From Bacteroidales bacterium (GTDB lineage Bacteria > Bacteroidota > Bacteroidia > Bacteroidales > UBA3824): a DNA stretch of 52,581 nt. A model generated the notes under the pieces. That model ran no database searches and was not told the DNA's origin. It was given only the letters and a program-made list of their open reading frames with translations. How positions within the stretch are numbered: position 1 is the first letter of the stretch; each line of letters begins with the position of its first letter. The stretch lies in contig JAFPYR010000051.1 in the NCBI GenBank assembly GCA_017412115.1, positions 1 through 52,581 on the forward strand, in the 5' to 3' direction. A program made the translations under genes and the position numbers. Below, piece after piece: positions 30,671 to 39,621 of this stretch.

Positions 30671-33600
30671 TCAGTGTTTTTTCTCTGATTTGAGTTTCAA
30701 TTTAAACTGAAATTTGCTCATTTGATTTAGGATTTTTTTCAAGAGCAAAAATTTCAGTGCAAAATAGCATAACGCTGTTGTCAGCCAAATGAAAATCACG
30801 TTGAAAGTATAAGTGTTGATTTCCAAACTGCCTAATTTCTTGATTGGCGAATAAAAATGCGCCCGTCCGTTTCTGAAATGCGTTATGTGATAAGCCGGAT
30901 CTTTTTGTTGAATAAGTTTTCCGTCTTTAGTTTCAAAAATTTTATCGACTTCGTTTTTGTTGAGCAGCATCTCGTCAAGACGTTTGTTTTGGTTTTCGCA
31001 TTGAAGTTTTAAAACTTCAGCTCTCGAACCGTATTCTTTTACCAAAGAGGCATAAATTGCATCTTTTTTCTCTTGACAAACGGCTTGAATTTGTTCTGCC
31101 TCGCTCTTGAGTTTGTCCAAAAATTCGTTGAGTTCATAAACCAAAGTATCGTTGAATTTATCCTTGGTAATGTCATTAACTCTTGCGAAAGTGCTTCCGT
31201 CTAAGGCTTTTAATGTTGCAATCATATTTCTGATTACTAAAATATCCTTATCGGTTTTATCCATATTTTCACCGGTTTTAAATGCTTTTTGAGTCAATTC
31301 AATTCTGGTTTTAAGGTTAGGAATAAGGAATGTTGCATCATAATTAGCTTGACTGATTTGTCTTTCTACCAAGTAAAAATGCTTGTTGTATTCATTGTCT
31401 TCAAACTGAGTGATGACAAGAGCCTCGTAAGCCCATCTTGAGGTCATAACATCGCCGATAATAGGCACTTTGTCAGCTGAGGCAACGCTCTTGTGCATTT
31501 TGTTGAAACCGACTAAAACGCCGGCAAACAAAAGTTGCGGAACAATTATAAACGGTATCAAAATGTAAATGTTTACAACGCTTGTCAGAGCCGATGAAAT
31601 GTTCAGACCAAGCAAGTTTGCAAAACATGAGGTCGAAAACAGCACTAACCAATATTGCAACGTAAGTCCGTGAATTTCAAGTATTAAGTTTCCTATCAAT
31701 ACGAACGATAAGGTTTGAATTGCTGAAATTATAAAAAGTGTTGCCGTTTTGGAATTTATGTAACTTGACCAACTCAAATTCAAAAATCTTTCCCTGCTTA
31801 GAATCATTCTGTCCCTTATAATATCTTCTGCGCTGACAGTCAGACCGATAAACATCGAACAGATAACGCACATAAAAATATATGCGGGTATATTTTCGTT
31901 GTTAGCGAAAACGTATGATTCCGGTTCGTCCGGCGTTCCTGAGTAAAATTTTATGAAAAATGCCAAAATTGCCGCCAAAACGGGAGATTCCAACAAGTTA
32001 ATCAACATATACTGTTTGTCTACTATTTTCGACAAAACATTTCTGCGGAAGAAAATCTTAAACTGATTGAATTTAGAGGGAACTTTGAAATTGTTTTCGG
32101 GAATTTCGGTTTCCGTCTGCGGAAAGCTTTTCTTCTTTTGTTCGATTTTTGGTGCGATGTTTTCGTTGAAAAGTTCGTACCACTCTTTCGGGGAAATTTT
32201 TCTGTTGCGGGTAAGTTTTCCGTATTCGTTAACCATCTTAGCCTCAAGGGTTTCCAAGATTTGTTCGGGATTAACGTTACCGCAAAGAGGACATTCGCCG
32301 TCTTGAGCCGAAATATTATTTGAAATGTTTTTGAAATATTCTATCGCATCGAGCGGGTTGCCGTAATAAGCCGGATAACCGCCTCTGTCCATAACGAGGA
32401 TTTTATCAAACATCTTGAAAATATCACTCGAGGGCTGGTGAATGTTTACGATAACGAGTTTTCCTTTGAAAGTTTGTTCTTTCAAAAGTGTCATAACCAT
32501 TTCGGAATCGGCAGAGGAAAGTCCTGAAGTCGGCTCGTCAGCGATTAAAACCGAAGGCTCTCTCATTAATTCCAAAGCGATGTTAAGACGTTTCCTTTGA
32601 CCGCCGGAGATAAATTTGTTGAGAGGTCCGCCTACTTTCAAATCTCTGATTTCGTTGAGGTCCATCTCCAAAAGAATCCTCATAACGGTCTGAATGATAT
32701 GATGTTCTGAGAACTCGCTAAAACAAAGTTTTGCGTTGAAATATAAGTTTTCAAAAACCGTAAGTTCCTCAATCAAAAGGTCGTCCTGCGGTACGTAACC
32801 GATAACGCCTTTCAATTTTTCCTTACCGCTTGCATAGTCGTAACCGTTGATTGTAATTTTTCCACCGGCTAAAGGATAGTTTCCGATAAGAAGGTTCAGA
32901 AGCGTTGATTTTCCTACGCCGCTGCCGCCCATGATACCGATAAGGTTGCCCGACTCTTCGTAAAACGAAAATTTGTGAATACCGTTTTCTGTGTTGGAGT
33001 ATTTAAATTCAATGTTATCGGCACAAAATTCCAATCTTGCTTTTTGCTCGTCAAGAATGAAACGGCTTGAAATATCACTGAAATAAATCGGCGTGATTTT
33101 CGGATTTTTTATAACCGTTCCGTTGCCTAAAAGATAAGTTCTGTTAGGAATTACTTGAGAGGAATTCATATAAAGTGCGTCATCGCCTTTGTACTTGAAA
33201 AACAGCAAGTTAGTCGATTTCATACGAATAATTTCGATAACACCTTTGAGGTTTTTCTCAAAAATGAATTTTGCACTTGCGAGTCCCGTGGGAATTTCCT
33301 GTGAGCCGATAATCATAAACTGCGATTTGTCGGCTATTTGTTCTTCCGAGTAGAGAACAAAAGTTTTCAAATCCGTGTATTCCTGCTCCAAAATATTGAA
33401 AGTCTCGGCAACGGTATTGATAAAATCGAGTTCCTTGTCAGTAACGGTGTTTTTAACGAACTCCAAAAGACGTATTACTACGATTACTTTGTCGCGTTGT
33501 TGAAGAGTTTCGTTGATTTCGTTGCATATTTTGAGCACTTTAACGGAATTCATTGAATTACGTTTGCGCTGTTTTTCGGAATTCTTTTTCACCGAGCCGC

Positions 33601-33778
33601 TTTGTACGGCGAAGTATTCGTCAAAAAGCTTGAGATATTTATCCACAAGTTCCTGACTGAGTTGCAATTTGAGATACGACTCAACGATAGTACGGGCATC
33701 CTCCGACATTTCGCCGGTGTTTACCGTAGCCACGATTGCAAACATTTGCATTAATGCACTTAATATCGACTCGTTCAT
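30671..33778 (-). CDS. ABCG-type ABC transporter with TerB-like helical N-terminus
   Basis: The start is at the ATG 33778; the frame from 33817 begins with TTG inside the promoter. The 1035-residue protein is a half transporter: residues 1-150 are helical with two repeats like TerB (LMQMFAIVATVNTGEMSEDA...DKELDFINTVAETF), then an FHA-like beta region (about 160-240), an ATPase with Walker A GGSGVGKST (284-292), signature SGGQRKR and Walker B VLIADEPTSGL, and an ABCG membrane domain (about 555-770). A periplasmic or cytosolic helical insert with many charges (about 820-960) precedes a last helix. Substrate unknown. It has a good promoter. Confidence 0.82.
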   Translation of the reverse strand: MNESILSALMQMFAIVATVNTGEMSEDARTIVESYLKLQLSQELVDKYLKLFDEYFAVQSGSVKKNSEKQRKRNSMNSVKVLKICNEINETLQQRDKVIVVIRLLEFVKNTVTDKELDFINTVAETFNILEQEYTDLKTFVLYSEEQIADKSQFMIIGSQEIPTGLASAKFIFEKNLKGVIEIIRMKSTNLLFFKYKGDDALYMNSSQVIPNRTYLLGNGTVIKNPKITPIYFSDISSRFILDEQKARLEFCADNIEFKYSNTENGIHKFSFYEESGNLIGIMGGSGVGKSTLLNLLIGNYPLAGGKITINGYDYASGKEKLKGVIGYVPQDDLLIEELTVFENLYFNAKLCFSEFSEHHIIQTVMRILLEMDLNEIRDLKVGGPLNKFISGGQRKRLNIALELMREPSVLIADEPTSGLSSADSEMVMTLLKEQTFKGKLVIVNIHQPSSDIFKMFDKILVMDRGGYPAYYGNPLDAIEYFKNISNNISAQDGECPLCGNVNPEQILETLEAKMVNEYGKLTRNRKISPKEWYELFNENIAPKIEQKKKSFPQTETEIPENNFKVPSKFNQFKIFFRRNVLSKIVDKQYMLINLLESPVLAAILAFFIKFYSGTPDEPESYVFANNENIPAYIFMCVICSMFIGLTVSAEDIIRDRMILSRERFLNLSWSSYINSKTATLFIISAIQTLSFVLIGNLILEIHGLTLQYWLVLFSTSCFANLLGLNISSALTSVVNIYILIPFIIVPQLLFAGVLVGFNKMHKSVASADKVPIIGDVMTSRWAYEALVITQFEDNEYNKHFYLVERQISQANYDATFLIPNLKTRIELTQKAFKTGENMDKTDKDILVIRNMIATLKALDGSTFARVNDITKDKFNDTLVYELNEFLDKLKSEAEQIQAVCQEKKDAIYASLVKEYGSRAEVLKLQCENQNKRLDEMLLNKNEVDKIFETKDGKLIQQKDPAYHITHFRNGRAHFYSPIKKLGSLEINTYTFNVIFIWLTTALCYFALKFLLLKKILNQMSKFQFKLKLKSEKKH

Positions 33779-33814
33779 AATTCGTATTAAAAAAAATCTT
33801 TTTTTGTTATCGGA

Positions 33815-33845
33815 CAAAGGTAAACATTATTCCGTAAATAACAAA
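33815..33845 (-). promoter_or_regulatory. promoter of the ABCG-type gene
   Basis: On the minus strand TTTG (33845-33842), 19 bases, then TACCTTTG (33822-33815) matches the Bacteroidota consensus exactly. The start would lie about 30 bases upstream of the ATG at 33778. The -33 box is part of the U-tract of the preceding terminator. Confidence 0.75.
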
Positions 33846-33876
33846 AAATAGGGGCGTTTTTTCCTTTTACGCCCCT
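33842..33876 (-). terminator. intrinsic terminator after the chemoreceptor gene
   Basis: AGGGGCGT (33850-33857) pairs with ACGCCCCT (33869-33876); on the minus strand a T6 run follows. It lies 7 bases after the chemoreceptor stop, and its T-run overlaps the -33 box of the next gene. Confidence 0.85.
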
Positions 33877-33883
33877 TATTTTT

Positions 33884-35998
33884 TTAGAATTTTTCGTAAT
33901 TAGAATCCACAGAATCGTCTTTCATATCAATAAACGTTCCTTTGGATTTTTCCGGAATTTGTTTGTTGTATTGTTTCTGCGGTTTGTTTTTAACGGCAAC
34001 CGAAGTACTTCCCGGAAGTTCGCCTTTGGCATCAGAGGTAGGTTGTGGTTTTTGCGTATGCGTTTTAGGCGGTTGGGGTTCTTGATGGTTGGTGTTGATT
34101 TTACCGTTAAAAGTTTTTGATTCTTTGTAAGTTTTTTGAGTATTGTTGTAAGATTTGGTGCTTGCGGTATCATTTTTAGAGGTTTTAAAGAATGAAACCG
34201 TATCGCTAAGGTCTTGACTTTTACAGTCTAACTGATAACTTGTAGCGGCAAGTTCTTCCGCAGAGGCGGCATATTTTTGCGTTACTTCGTTAAGGAGTTG
34301 AACGGCTTTGTTAATTTGTCCTATGCTTGTATTTTGTTCAGCTCCGGCAGCGGCAATTTCTCTTACTAAATCTGCCGTTTTTTCGATTTCGGGAATTATT
34401 TTTTTCAACAAATGTTCTGCGTTTTCGGAAATTGCAACGCCTTCTTTTGAGACTTTGTCGATTTCAGAGGCTGCTATTGCGCTGCGTTCTGCAAGTTTTC
34501 TAACTTCGGCGGCAACAACGGCAAAACCTTTTCCTTGTTCACCGGCGCGGGCGGCTTCAACGGCGGCATTGAGAGCCAGAATATTTGTTTGGAATGCTAT
34601 TTCGTCAATAATCGAAATTTTTCCGGCAATATCTTTCATTGCAGCCATACTTTTTTGACTTGCCTCGTTGCTTTGTTTGATGCTTTGAAGCACCATGGCA
34701 GCGATTTTTTCGGTTTGACGTGCGTTGTCGGTGTTTTGATTGATTCCCGCTGTCATTTCTTCGATTGAGGAAGAAACTTCCTCTGCTGAGGCGGCTTGGA
34801 TGTTGGCATCATCGGACATATTATTAGCCGTTTGCGAGAGTTTGGCACTTGTTTGCAAAATGTTTGATGCGCCTTCACGGAATTTGGAAATAACTTCTTG
34901 TAATTTTTCAGTCATTGATTGAAGTGCCTCAGACATTTGTCCGAATTCATCATGCGATTCGATTTTAACATTTTGTGTTAAATCTCCTTGAGAAATATTT
35001 TTAATGCCTTTCAACGTGTTAGCGGCACTGCTGCTGACTTTTTTGTGGATTATAATACTTGAAGCGGCACTGACGAAAATAATCACAAAAAACATGATTA
35101 TAAACATGTTAATAGTTTTTAACTGGTTTGAAACCATGGTTCCGATAGCTTTTTCCGAAACTTTTGCGCCTTTTGAGTGAAAGAAATTAACTATGGAATT
35201 GAGTTCTTCTACGATTTTTGCGATGTTATTATTGGCTCTTTCTGCCTCGCTTTTGCATGAATAATATTCTTGAGTTTTGTTGACGTATTCGTTGTAATCT
35301 TTCAAAGAGTTGTCGTAGAGTTGGGGTTGTGATATTGTAGAAGCCCAATTTTTAAGGTTTTGGAGTTCGTTTTTCACGAGATTGACAATATCATTTATGG
35401 AGGCTTGGTCATTGATTTTGCCTTTAGCGTTTTCTATGGAGCGGATTATTTCCGATAACCTGACAATCCGGTTTTGATTTTCCAATTGATTTCCGCCCGA
35501 GCGTTTTTCAAAAATGCTTCTGACTTTTATGATATTATTGCAAAATTCAGTTTTGCAAGCTTCCATTTGCGAATAAAGTGAAGACATTTTTTGATGACGG
35601 TCAATGACTAAACTTGTTGTTAAAACATAATCTTCGATACTTTTGCTAAGTTTGTTAAAATCGTCCATATCCTCATTTTGAATAAGCGGTTTTAACGCTG
35701 AAACTATCTCTTGACAGTTTTTTTGGTAAGTTTCATGTTTTTCAAGAGCACTCATGTCATTATTTCTGATGTATTCGTTGAAATAGTTCACGTCAAAAGT
35801 TATGTTTAACTTTAACTCTTGTGTCATAAGGCTCTGAGGAATAACGTATTTTTGAGCGAAATTCATGTGTCCCATTGATTCTCTTGCGAGTATGAAAACA
35901 AAAATTCCGACTATTGCAACTGACAGAAAAATTGCTCCGAAACAAAAGGCTAATTTTATGCCTATTTTTTTGTCCCTTAAAAATCCAAAAAGTTCCAT
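33884..35998 (-). CDS. methyl-accepting chemotaxis protein
   Basis: A 704-residue receptor. Anchor helix at about 14-36, periplasmic four-helix-type sensing domain (about 37-290), second helix (about 292-316, [20 protein letters not shown]), HAMP (about 317-370, [18 protein letters not shown]) and the signalling hairpin whose tip is [19 protein letters not shown] low-complexity P/K/Q/T-rich tail (about 610-690) ends in NYEKF, reminiscent of the NWETF pentapeptide of E. coli receptors that tethers CheR. No che or flagellar gene is in the window. It may feed a gliding or other pathway; ligand unknown. Confidence 0.92.
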   Translation of the reverse strand: MELFGFLRDKKIGIKLAFCFGAIFLSVAIVGIFVFILARESMGHMNFAQKYVIPQSLMTQELKLNITFDVNYFNEYIRNNDMSALEKHETYQKNCQEIVSALKPLIQNEDMDDFNKLSKSIEDYVLTTSLVIDRHQKMSSLYSQMEACKTEFCNNIIKVRSIFEKRSGGNQLENQNRIVRLSEIIRSIENAKGKINDQASINDIVNLVKNELQNLKNWASTISQPQLYDNSLKDYNEYVNKTQEYYSCKSEAERANNNIAKIVEELNSIVNFFHSKGAKVSEKAIGTMVSNQLKTINMFIIMFFVIIFVSAASSIIIHKKVSSSAANTLKGIKNISQGDLTQNVKIESHDEFGQMSEALQSMTEKLQEVISKFREGASNILQTSAKLSQTANNMSDDANIQAASAEEVSSSIEEMTAGINQNTDNARQTEKIAAMVLQSIKQSNEASQKSMAAMKDIAGKISIIDEIAFQTNILALNAAVEAARAGEQGKGFAVVAAEVRKLAERSAIAASEIDKVSKEGVAISENAEHLLKKIIPEIEKTADLVREIAAAGAEQNTSIGQINKAVQLLNEVTQKYAASAEELAATSYQLDCKSQDLSDTVSFFKTSKNDTASTKSYNNTQKTYKESKTFNGKINTNHQEPQPPKTHTQKPQPTSDAKGELPGSTSVAVKNKPQKQYNKQIPEKSKGTFIDMKDDSVDSNYEKF

Positions 35999-36123
35999 GT
36001 TTCTTTATTTTTACGGTTAATAATACTATTTCTTTTTTTTAAAAAATATGCAAATATCTTGCAAAAATAGTTAATTTTATATAAAAAACAAATTAATATT
36101 ATTTTCTTTTAATAACCAAATTT

Positions 36124-37038
36124 TTATTCAAAAACTTTACCTAAGTCTTTAGAAAAATCGGGACGGTAATTCTCGTTACTTTCTAATTGTTGAAACCAAC
36201 CTTTTGAAAAACCTAATTCAAAGGCTTTATCGCAAACTTTGTCGTATTCATCTTTTTTTAGTTTTCTGTTCAATTCGTTGATTTCCAATGCTTTGTATTC
36301 AGGATAATATTGAGCCATCAGTGATAGATGAATGTTTGGCGAGATTTCAAAAGCTAAATCTTCTAAGGCTTTGATTGAGTTTTCAACATTATTTGGCAAG
36401 ACTAAATGCCTTATGATCAAGCCGTTTTCAGCTTGTCCTAAATCATTTATTTCAAGTCTTGAACCTTTTTGAAAGTACATTTCTTTTATTGCTTTGAGAG
36501 CGGTTTGAGGATAATTCGGGGCTGAGGAAAATTCAACACCTTTTTTCTCAATGCCGTACTTAAAGTCAGGCAAGTAAACGTCCACATAATCAGCGATTTC
36601 CTTTAGAGTTTCAACATCGTCATAACCGTTGGAATTGTAAATAATTGTCGGATTGAAGCCGCGTTTTTTTAGTAAATCGATGATAGTTTTCATCTGAAAA
36701 ATTTGGTGGGAGGGCGAAACGAAACCGACGGTGTTGATACCTTCGTTGCAAAGTATATTTGCTATTTTATCGACAGCTTTTTGATAACTTGTAATTTCTT
36801 TTTGAGAGGTTTTTTGTTGAGAAATCATGTAATTTTGACAAAAAACGCATTTTAAATTGCATGACGAGAAGAAGACGTTACAAACGCCTTTTTCACCGCC
36901 TAAAACGGGTTCTTCGCCTTTGTGTACACAAATTTCAGAGATATGAGGTTTGCCGTCGATTCCGCAAAATCCTAATTTTGAGCTTGTTCTGTCTGCGCCG
37001 CATTTTCTTGGGCACATATTACAATTATGAATGTCCAT
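36124..37038 (-). CDS. radical SAM protein, PflA-related (COG1313-type)
   Basis: A 304-residue protein. Three cysteines in CNLKCVFCQNY bind the [4Fe-4S] cluster that splits S-adenosylmethionine. The N-terminus adds a second cysteine set (CNMCPRKCG...LGFCG) typical of COG1313 proteins, annotated as putative pyruvate formate-lyase activating enzymes. The substrate is not established. It stands alone; an ATTATGCAT repeat lies between it and coaD. Confidence 0.85.
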   Translation of the reverse strand: MDIHNCNMCPRKCGADRTSSKLGFCGIDGKPHISEICVHKGEEPVLGGEKGVCNVFFSSCNLKCVFCQNYMISQQKTSQKEITSYQKAVDKIANILCNEGINTVGFVSPSHQIFQMKTIIDLLKKRGFNPTIIYNSNGYDDVETLKEIADYVDVYLPDFKYGIEKKGVEFSSAPNYPQTALKAIKEMYFQKGSRLEINDLGQAENGLIIRHLVLPNNVENSIKALEDLAFEISPNIHLSLMAQYYPEYKALEINELNRKLKKDEYDKVCDKAFELGFSKGWFQQLESNENYRPDFSKDLGKVFE

Positions 37039-37046
37039 TTTTTATT

Positions 37047-37104
37047 ATAATTAGCATTATAAAATTATGCATTATGAATTATAAATTATGCATTATGCAT
37101 TAAT
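37047..37104. repeat. ATTATGCAT-type palindromic repeat
   Basis: About three and a half copies of the unit ATTATGCATTATGAATTATA in both orientations (e.g. TAAATTATGCATTATGCATTAAT) form an AT-rich palindromic region. It includes the last codons and stop of coaD (37093-37095). Similar spacer repeats are common in Bacteroidales genomes (from memory). Confidence 0.7.
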
Positions 37105-37581
37105 CGTGTATCCGAAGAAGTATTCGAAATCTATTCCTTGTGGCAAGAATTTTCTTGCATCGCGTTTGTAATGTATAATTTCCCTTGCGATAGATGAGCT
37201 GAGGCTTGTATATTCGGGCAGCGACAAAAGAAAAACTGTTTCTATCTCCGGCTGCATCAACCTGTTAACCTCGGCTATTGAATGTTCGTATTCATAGTCG
37301 CCGGAGTTTCTCACGCCGCGCAAAATATGAGTAGCTCCGTTTTCTTTGCAAAAATCCACAGTTAGGTTAGTATAAGTTTTGACCTCGACTCTTGGGGAGT
37401 CTTTGAAAACGGTTTTGATGAGTTCGATACGTTTTTCGACGGGCATAAAACCGCTTTTTTTGCTGTTTATGCCCACTGCGATAATAATTTTGTCAAAAAG
37501 GTTTAACCCTCTGATTACCAATGATTCATGTCCGACCGTAAATGGATCGAAAGATCCGGGGAAAACTGCTGTTCTATACAT
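37093..37581 (-). CDS. coaD: pantetheine-phosphate adenylyltransferase
   Basis: A 162-residue protein with the nucleotidyltransferase signature GSFDPFTVGHE (8-18), then the RGVRNSGDYEYE block and SSSIAREI near the C-terminus. It transfers AMP from ATP to 4'-phosphopantetheine, the penultimate step of coenzyme A synthesis. A TACCTTTG box (37610-37603) is upstream. The last three residues, INA, are encoded by the ATTATGCAT repeat. Confidence 0.96.
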   Translation of the reverse strand: MYRTAVFPGSFDPFTVGHESLVIRGLNLFDKIIIAVGINSKKSGFMPVEKRIELIKTVFKDSPRVEVKTYTNLTVDFCKENGATHILRGVRNSGDYEYEHSIAEVNRLMQPEIETVFLLSLPEYTSLSSSIAREIIHYKRDARKFLPQGIDFEYFFGYTINA

Positions 37582-37602
37582 TTTTTTCGATGAAATTTTT
37601 TA

Positions 37603-37610
37603 CAAAGGTA
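37603..37610 (-). promoter_or_regulatory. -7 element of coaD
   Basis: TACCTTTG on the minus strand (37610-37603) fits TAnnTTTG, 21 bases before the coaD start. No good -33 box is seen. Confidence 0.5.
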
Positions 37611-37718
37611 TCACCTTTTTTTTAATTCTTATGGCATTTTTTCGGAATTTTTTTTCGCTGGGGTTCAAATCCGTTTGGTTTTGGGAGAATCTTTTTTTTG
37701 GGGGGTGGAAAAATATAT

Positions 37719-37795
37719 AAAAAAAGCATTAGAACTCGTAATCCGCAAGGCATGGCATAAAGTCATCCTCTGAACCATATTCTAATGCTTTTTTT
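37719..37795 (-). terminator. long-stem terminator with a 45-base loop
   Basis: AAAAAAAGCATTAGAA (37719-37734) is perfectly complementary to 37780-37795, followed by T-runs. It ends the ABC operon at 37817. The unusually long loop (37735-37779) is discussed as a finding. Confidence 0.75.
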
Positions 37796-37816
37796 ATGCT
37801 GAAAAAAGTAAAAAAC

Positions 37817-38692
37817 TTACTTTTTATTTACCTCGTCCATAAGGCTTTCAACTTCTCTGACGTATTCTGCGAATTGTTGGGTTTCGCGGATTTTTTCACT
37901 GCGGCGGCCTATACCGAACGAAATATTTTTTATGGCATGAATTCTACACGGATTAGCGGCCAAAACAATTATTCTGTTCGACAAATAAACCGCCTCCGAG
38001 ATGTCGTGCGTAACATTTATTATCGTCGGGTCTAAATCGCTGTTGTAATACACGTCCAAAAGCGTTTTTTGCATTTCGCGTTTAGAGAAGATGTCCAACG
38101 CGGAGGTCGCCTCGTCAAGCAAAAGCACTTGCGTTTTATCGACTAAGTTGCGGGCAATCGAAACCCTTTGCAACTGTCCGCCGGAGAGTGCCGGATATTG
38201 TGCCCATTTGTCTTTTTGGTCTTCAAGACCGACTATGCGCAACATCTCCAAAGCACGCTCCTTAGCCTCTTTTTCGGGGATGTTTTTAAGTTTCAAGGGT
38301 AACATAACGTTTTCCAAAACCGTCATCCACGGAAAAGCCGAATACTGCTGAAAAACCATCGGAATATGATGCGAGGAATCAATCTCTTTGCCGTAAAATT
38401 TTATGCTACCCGAATCAGGTTTGTTAAGACCCGATAACAGTTTTAAAATCTGCGACTTGCCGCTACCTGATGCTCCGAGTATGCTGACAAACTGTCCCTC
38501 GTTTGGAATGTCTTCAATCCGCAGATTAAAATTGTTAAAAAGCGTAAAAACGCCGTTTGAAGTCTTAAAACTCAAATTGATATTGCTCAAATTGAATATG
38601 TCAACCTTGTTGTCTAAGGGAGTTGCAATTATTGTTTGCGTCTCATTTTTAACAGGTTGCGGCGTGGGCTGTTGTGTTAAATTTTCAAACAT
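37817..38692 (-). CDS. ABC transporter ATP-binding protein (nitrate/sulfonate/taurine type)
   Basis: A 291-residue ATPase: Walker A GASGSGKS (73-80), Q-loop VFQQYSAFPW, signature LSGGQLQRV, Walker B VLLLDEATSALD and a switch histidine in INVTHDISEA. It resembles SsuB/TauB/NrtD. The first 35 residues are a poorly conserved extension. It starts directly after the permease stop and is the last gene of the five-gene operon beginning at 42810. It probably energises import of a small molecule via the adjacent permease. Confidence 0.88.
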   Translation of the reverse strand: MFENLTQQPTPQPVKNETQTIIATPLDNKVDIFNLSNINLSFKTSNGVFTLFNNFNLRIEDIPNEGQFVSILGASGSGKSQILKLLSGLNKPDSGSIKFYGKEIDSSHHIPMVFQQYSAFPWMTVLENVMLPLKLKNIPEKEAKERALEMLRIVGLEDQKDKWAQYPALSGGQLQRVSIARNLVDKTQVLLLDEATSALDIFSKREMQKTLLDVYYNSDLDPTIINVTHDISEAVYLSNRIIVLAANPCRIHAIKNISFGIGRRSEKIRETQQFAEYVREVESLMDEVNKK

Positions 38693-39541
38693 TTAGAATA
38701 ATCTTTTGCGGTTGTACTTTGATGGAAACAATATTTTGTCAATAAATTTCAGACACAAGTCTTGACAAATACCGATAACGATAACCAAAATCAGAAGCGC
38801 GTAAACCTCAGGCATGTGGCTCATACGGGTCATATTCTGAATGAGTGCGCCTATTCCCGAAACGCTACCGTCTTTGTAAAGCATTTCAACAATAACGATA
38901 TAACTCCAACTTATACCCGTTAAAGTGATGATTTCCTGAGAGATAGTACGTGTTACATACGGAAAATAAACGTGTCTGAAAGATTGCCAAGGCGTTGCGC
39001 CAAGTGTTTTTATCGTTTGAAGATATACATAATCTTTGTCGTTAGTCGGGTTTTGAAGGTCATTGACTTTATTTGCAACAGCAGGCAAAATGTAAATCAA
39101 AAGCGAAAAAGTCAAGAAAGAAACTTTCATGCCGAAAGTAAGTCCGAAAATCGCAATAAAAATTCCTGACATTGCCGGAATCGGTAAGTAACGCACTGAA
39201 TTTATGTATTTTCCGATAATCAAATTGTTAATCGGAAAGAGTGAAATAAAAAATCCTACCGGCAGAGAAATCAAAATTGCCCAAAAATACGACATTAAGT
39301 TCAAACGAATTGAATACCAAGCGTTTGCAAACATGTCATAGTCAGAAATCAGCGGCGAATAACTTGCTAAAACTTTTAGCGGAGAGGGTAGAATTTTTTC
39401 AGGAATAAGTTCTAACGAGCAGACAATCTGCCACAAAATTGCTATTAAAAACATTCCCGCTACGGCGATAATTATTTTCGTTGTTTTTGACAACGATGAA
39501 TCATCTCCACCTAATTTGAATAACTCTTTTAATATAGCCAT
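38693..39541 (-). CDS. ABC transporter permease (SsuC/TauC type)
   Basis: A 282-residue membrane protein with an N-terminal helix (about 24-45) and five further helices. The EAA-like motif is in TLGATPWQSFRHVYFPYVTR, which contacts the ATPase. The family forms the channel of sulfonate, taurine and nitrate importers. It is separated from the binding-protein gene by 80 bases filled with AATTGTC-type repeats. The pair with the ATPase is certain; the substrate is unknown. Confidence 0.85.
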   Translation of the reverse strand: MAILKELFKLGGDDSSLSKTTKIIIAVAGMFLIAILWQIVCSLELIPEKILPSPLKVLASYSPLISDYDMFANAWYSIRLNLMSYFWAILISLPVGFFISLFPINNLIIGKYINSVRYLPIPAMSGIFIAIFGLTFGMKVSFLTFSLLIYILPAVANKVNDLQNPTNDKDYVYLQTIKTLGATPWQSFRHVYFPYVTRTISQEIITLTGISWSYIVIVEMLYKDGSVSGIGALIQNMTRMSHMPEVYALLILVIVIGICQDLCLKFIDKILFPSKYNRKRLF

Positions 39542-39550
39542 ACTTTTTAT

Positions 39551-39621
39551 TAATTGAAAATTGACAATTGAAAATTGACAATGGACAAATTAATTGTCAA
39601 TTGCTAATTGTCAATTATTAA
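39551..39621. repeat. AATTGTC-family palindromic repeat inside the ABC operon
   Basis: Repeated AATTGACAATT/AATTGTCAATT units form an inverted repeat (39561-39582 with 39592-39615). It fills nearly the whole space between the binding-protein stop (39622) and the permease start (39541). The motif is the same as at 14671-14820. Confidence 0.8.

Noticed and set aside
30671..33817. Start of the ABCG gene at 33817
   Set aside because: That codon is TTG and lies inside the -7 promoter box; the ATG at 33778 is preferred.
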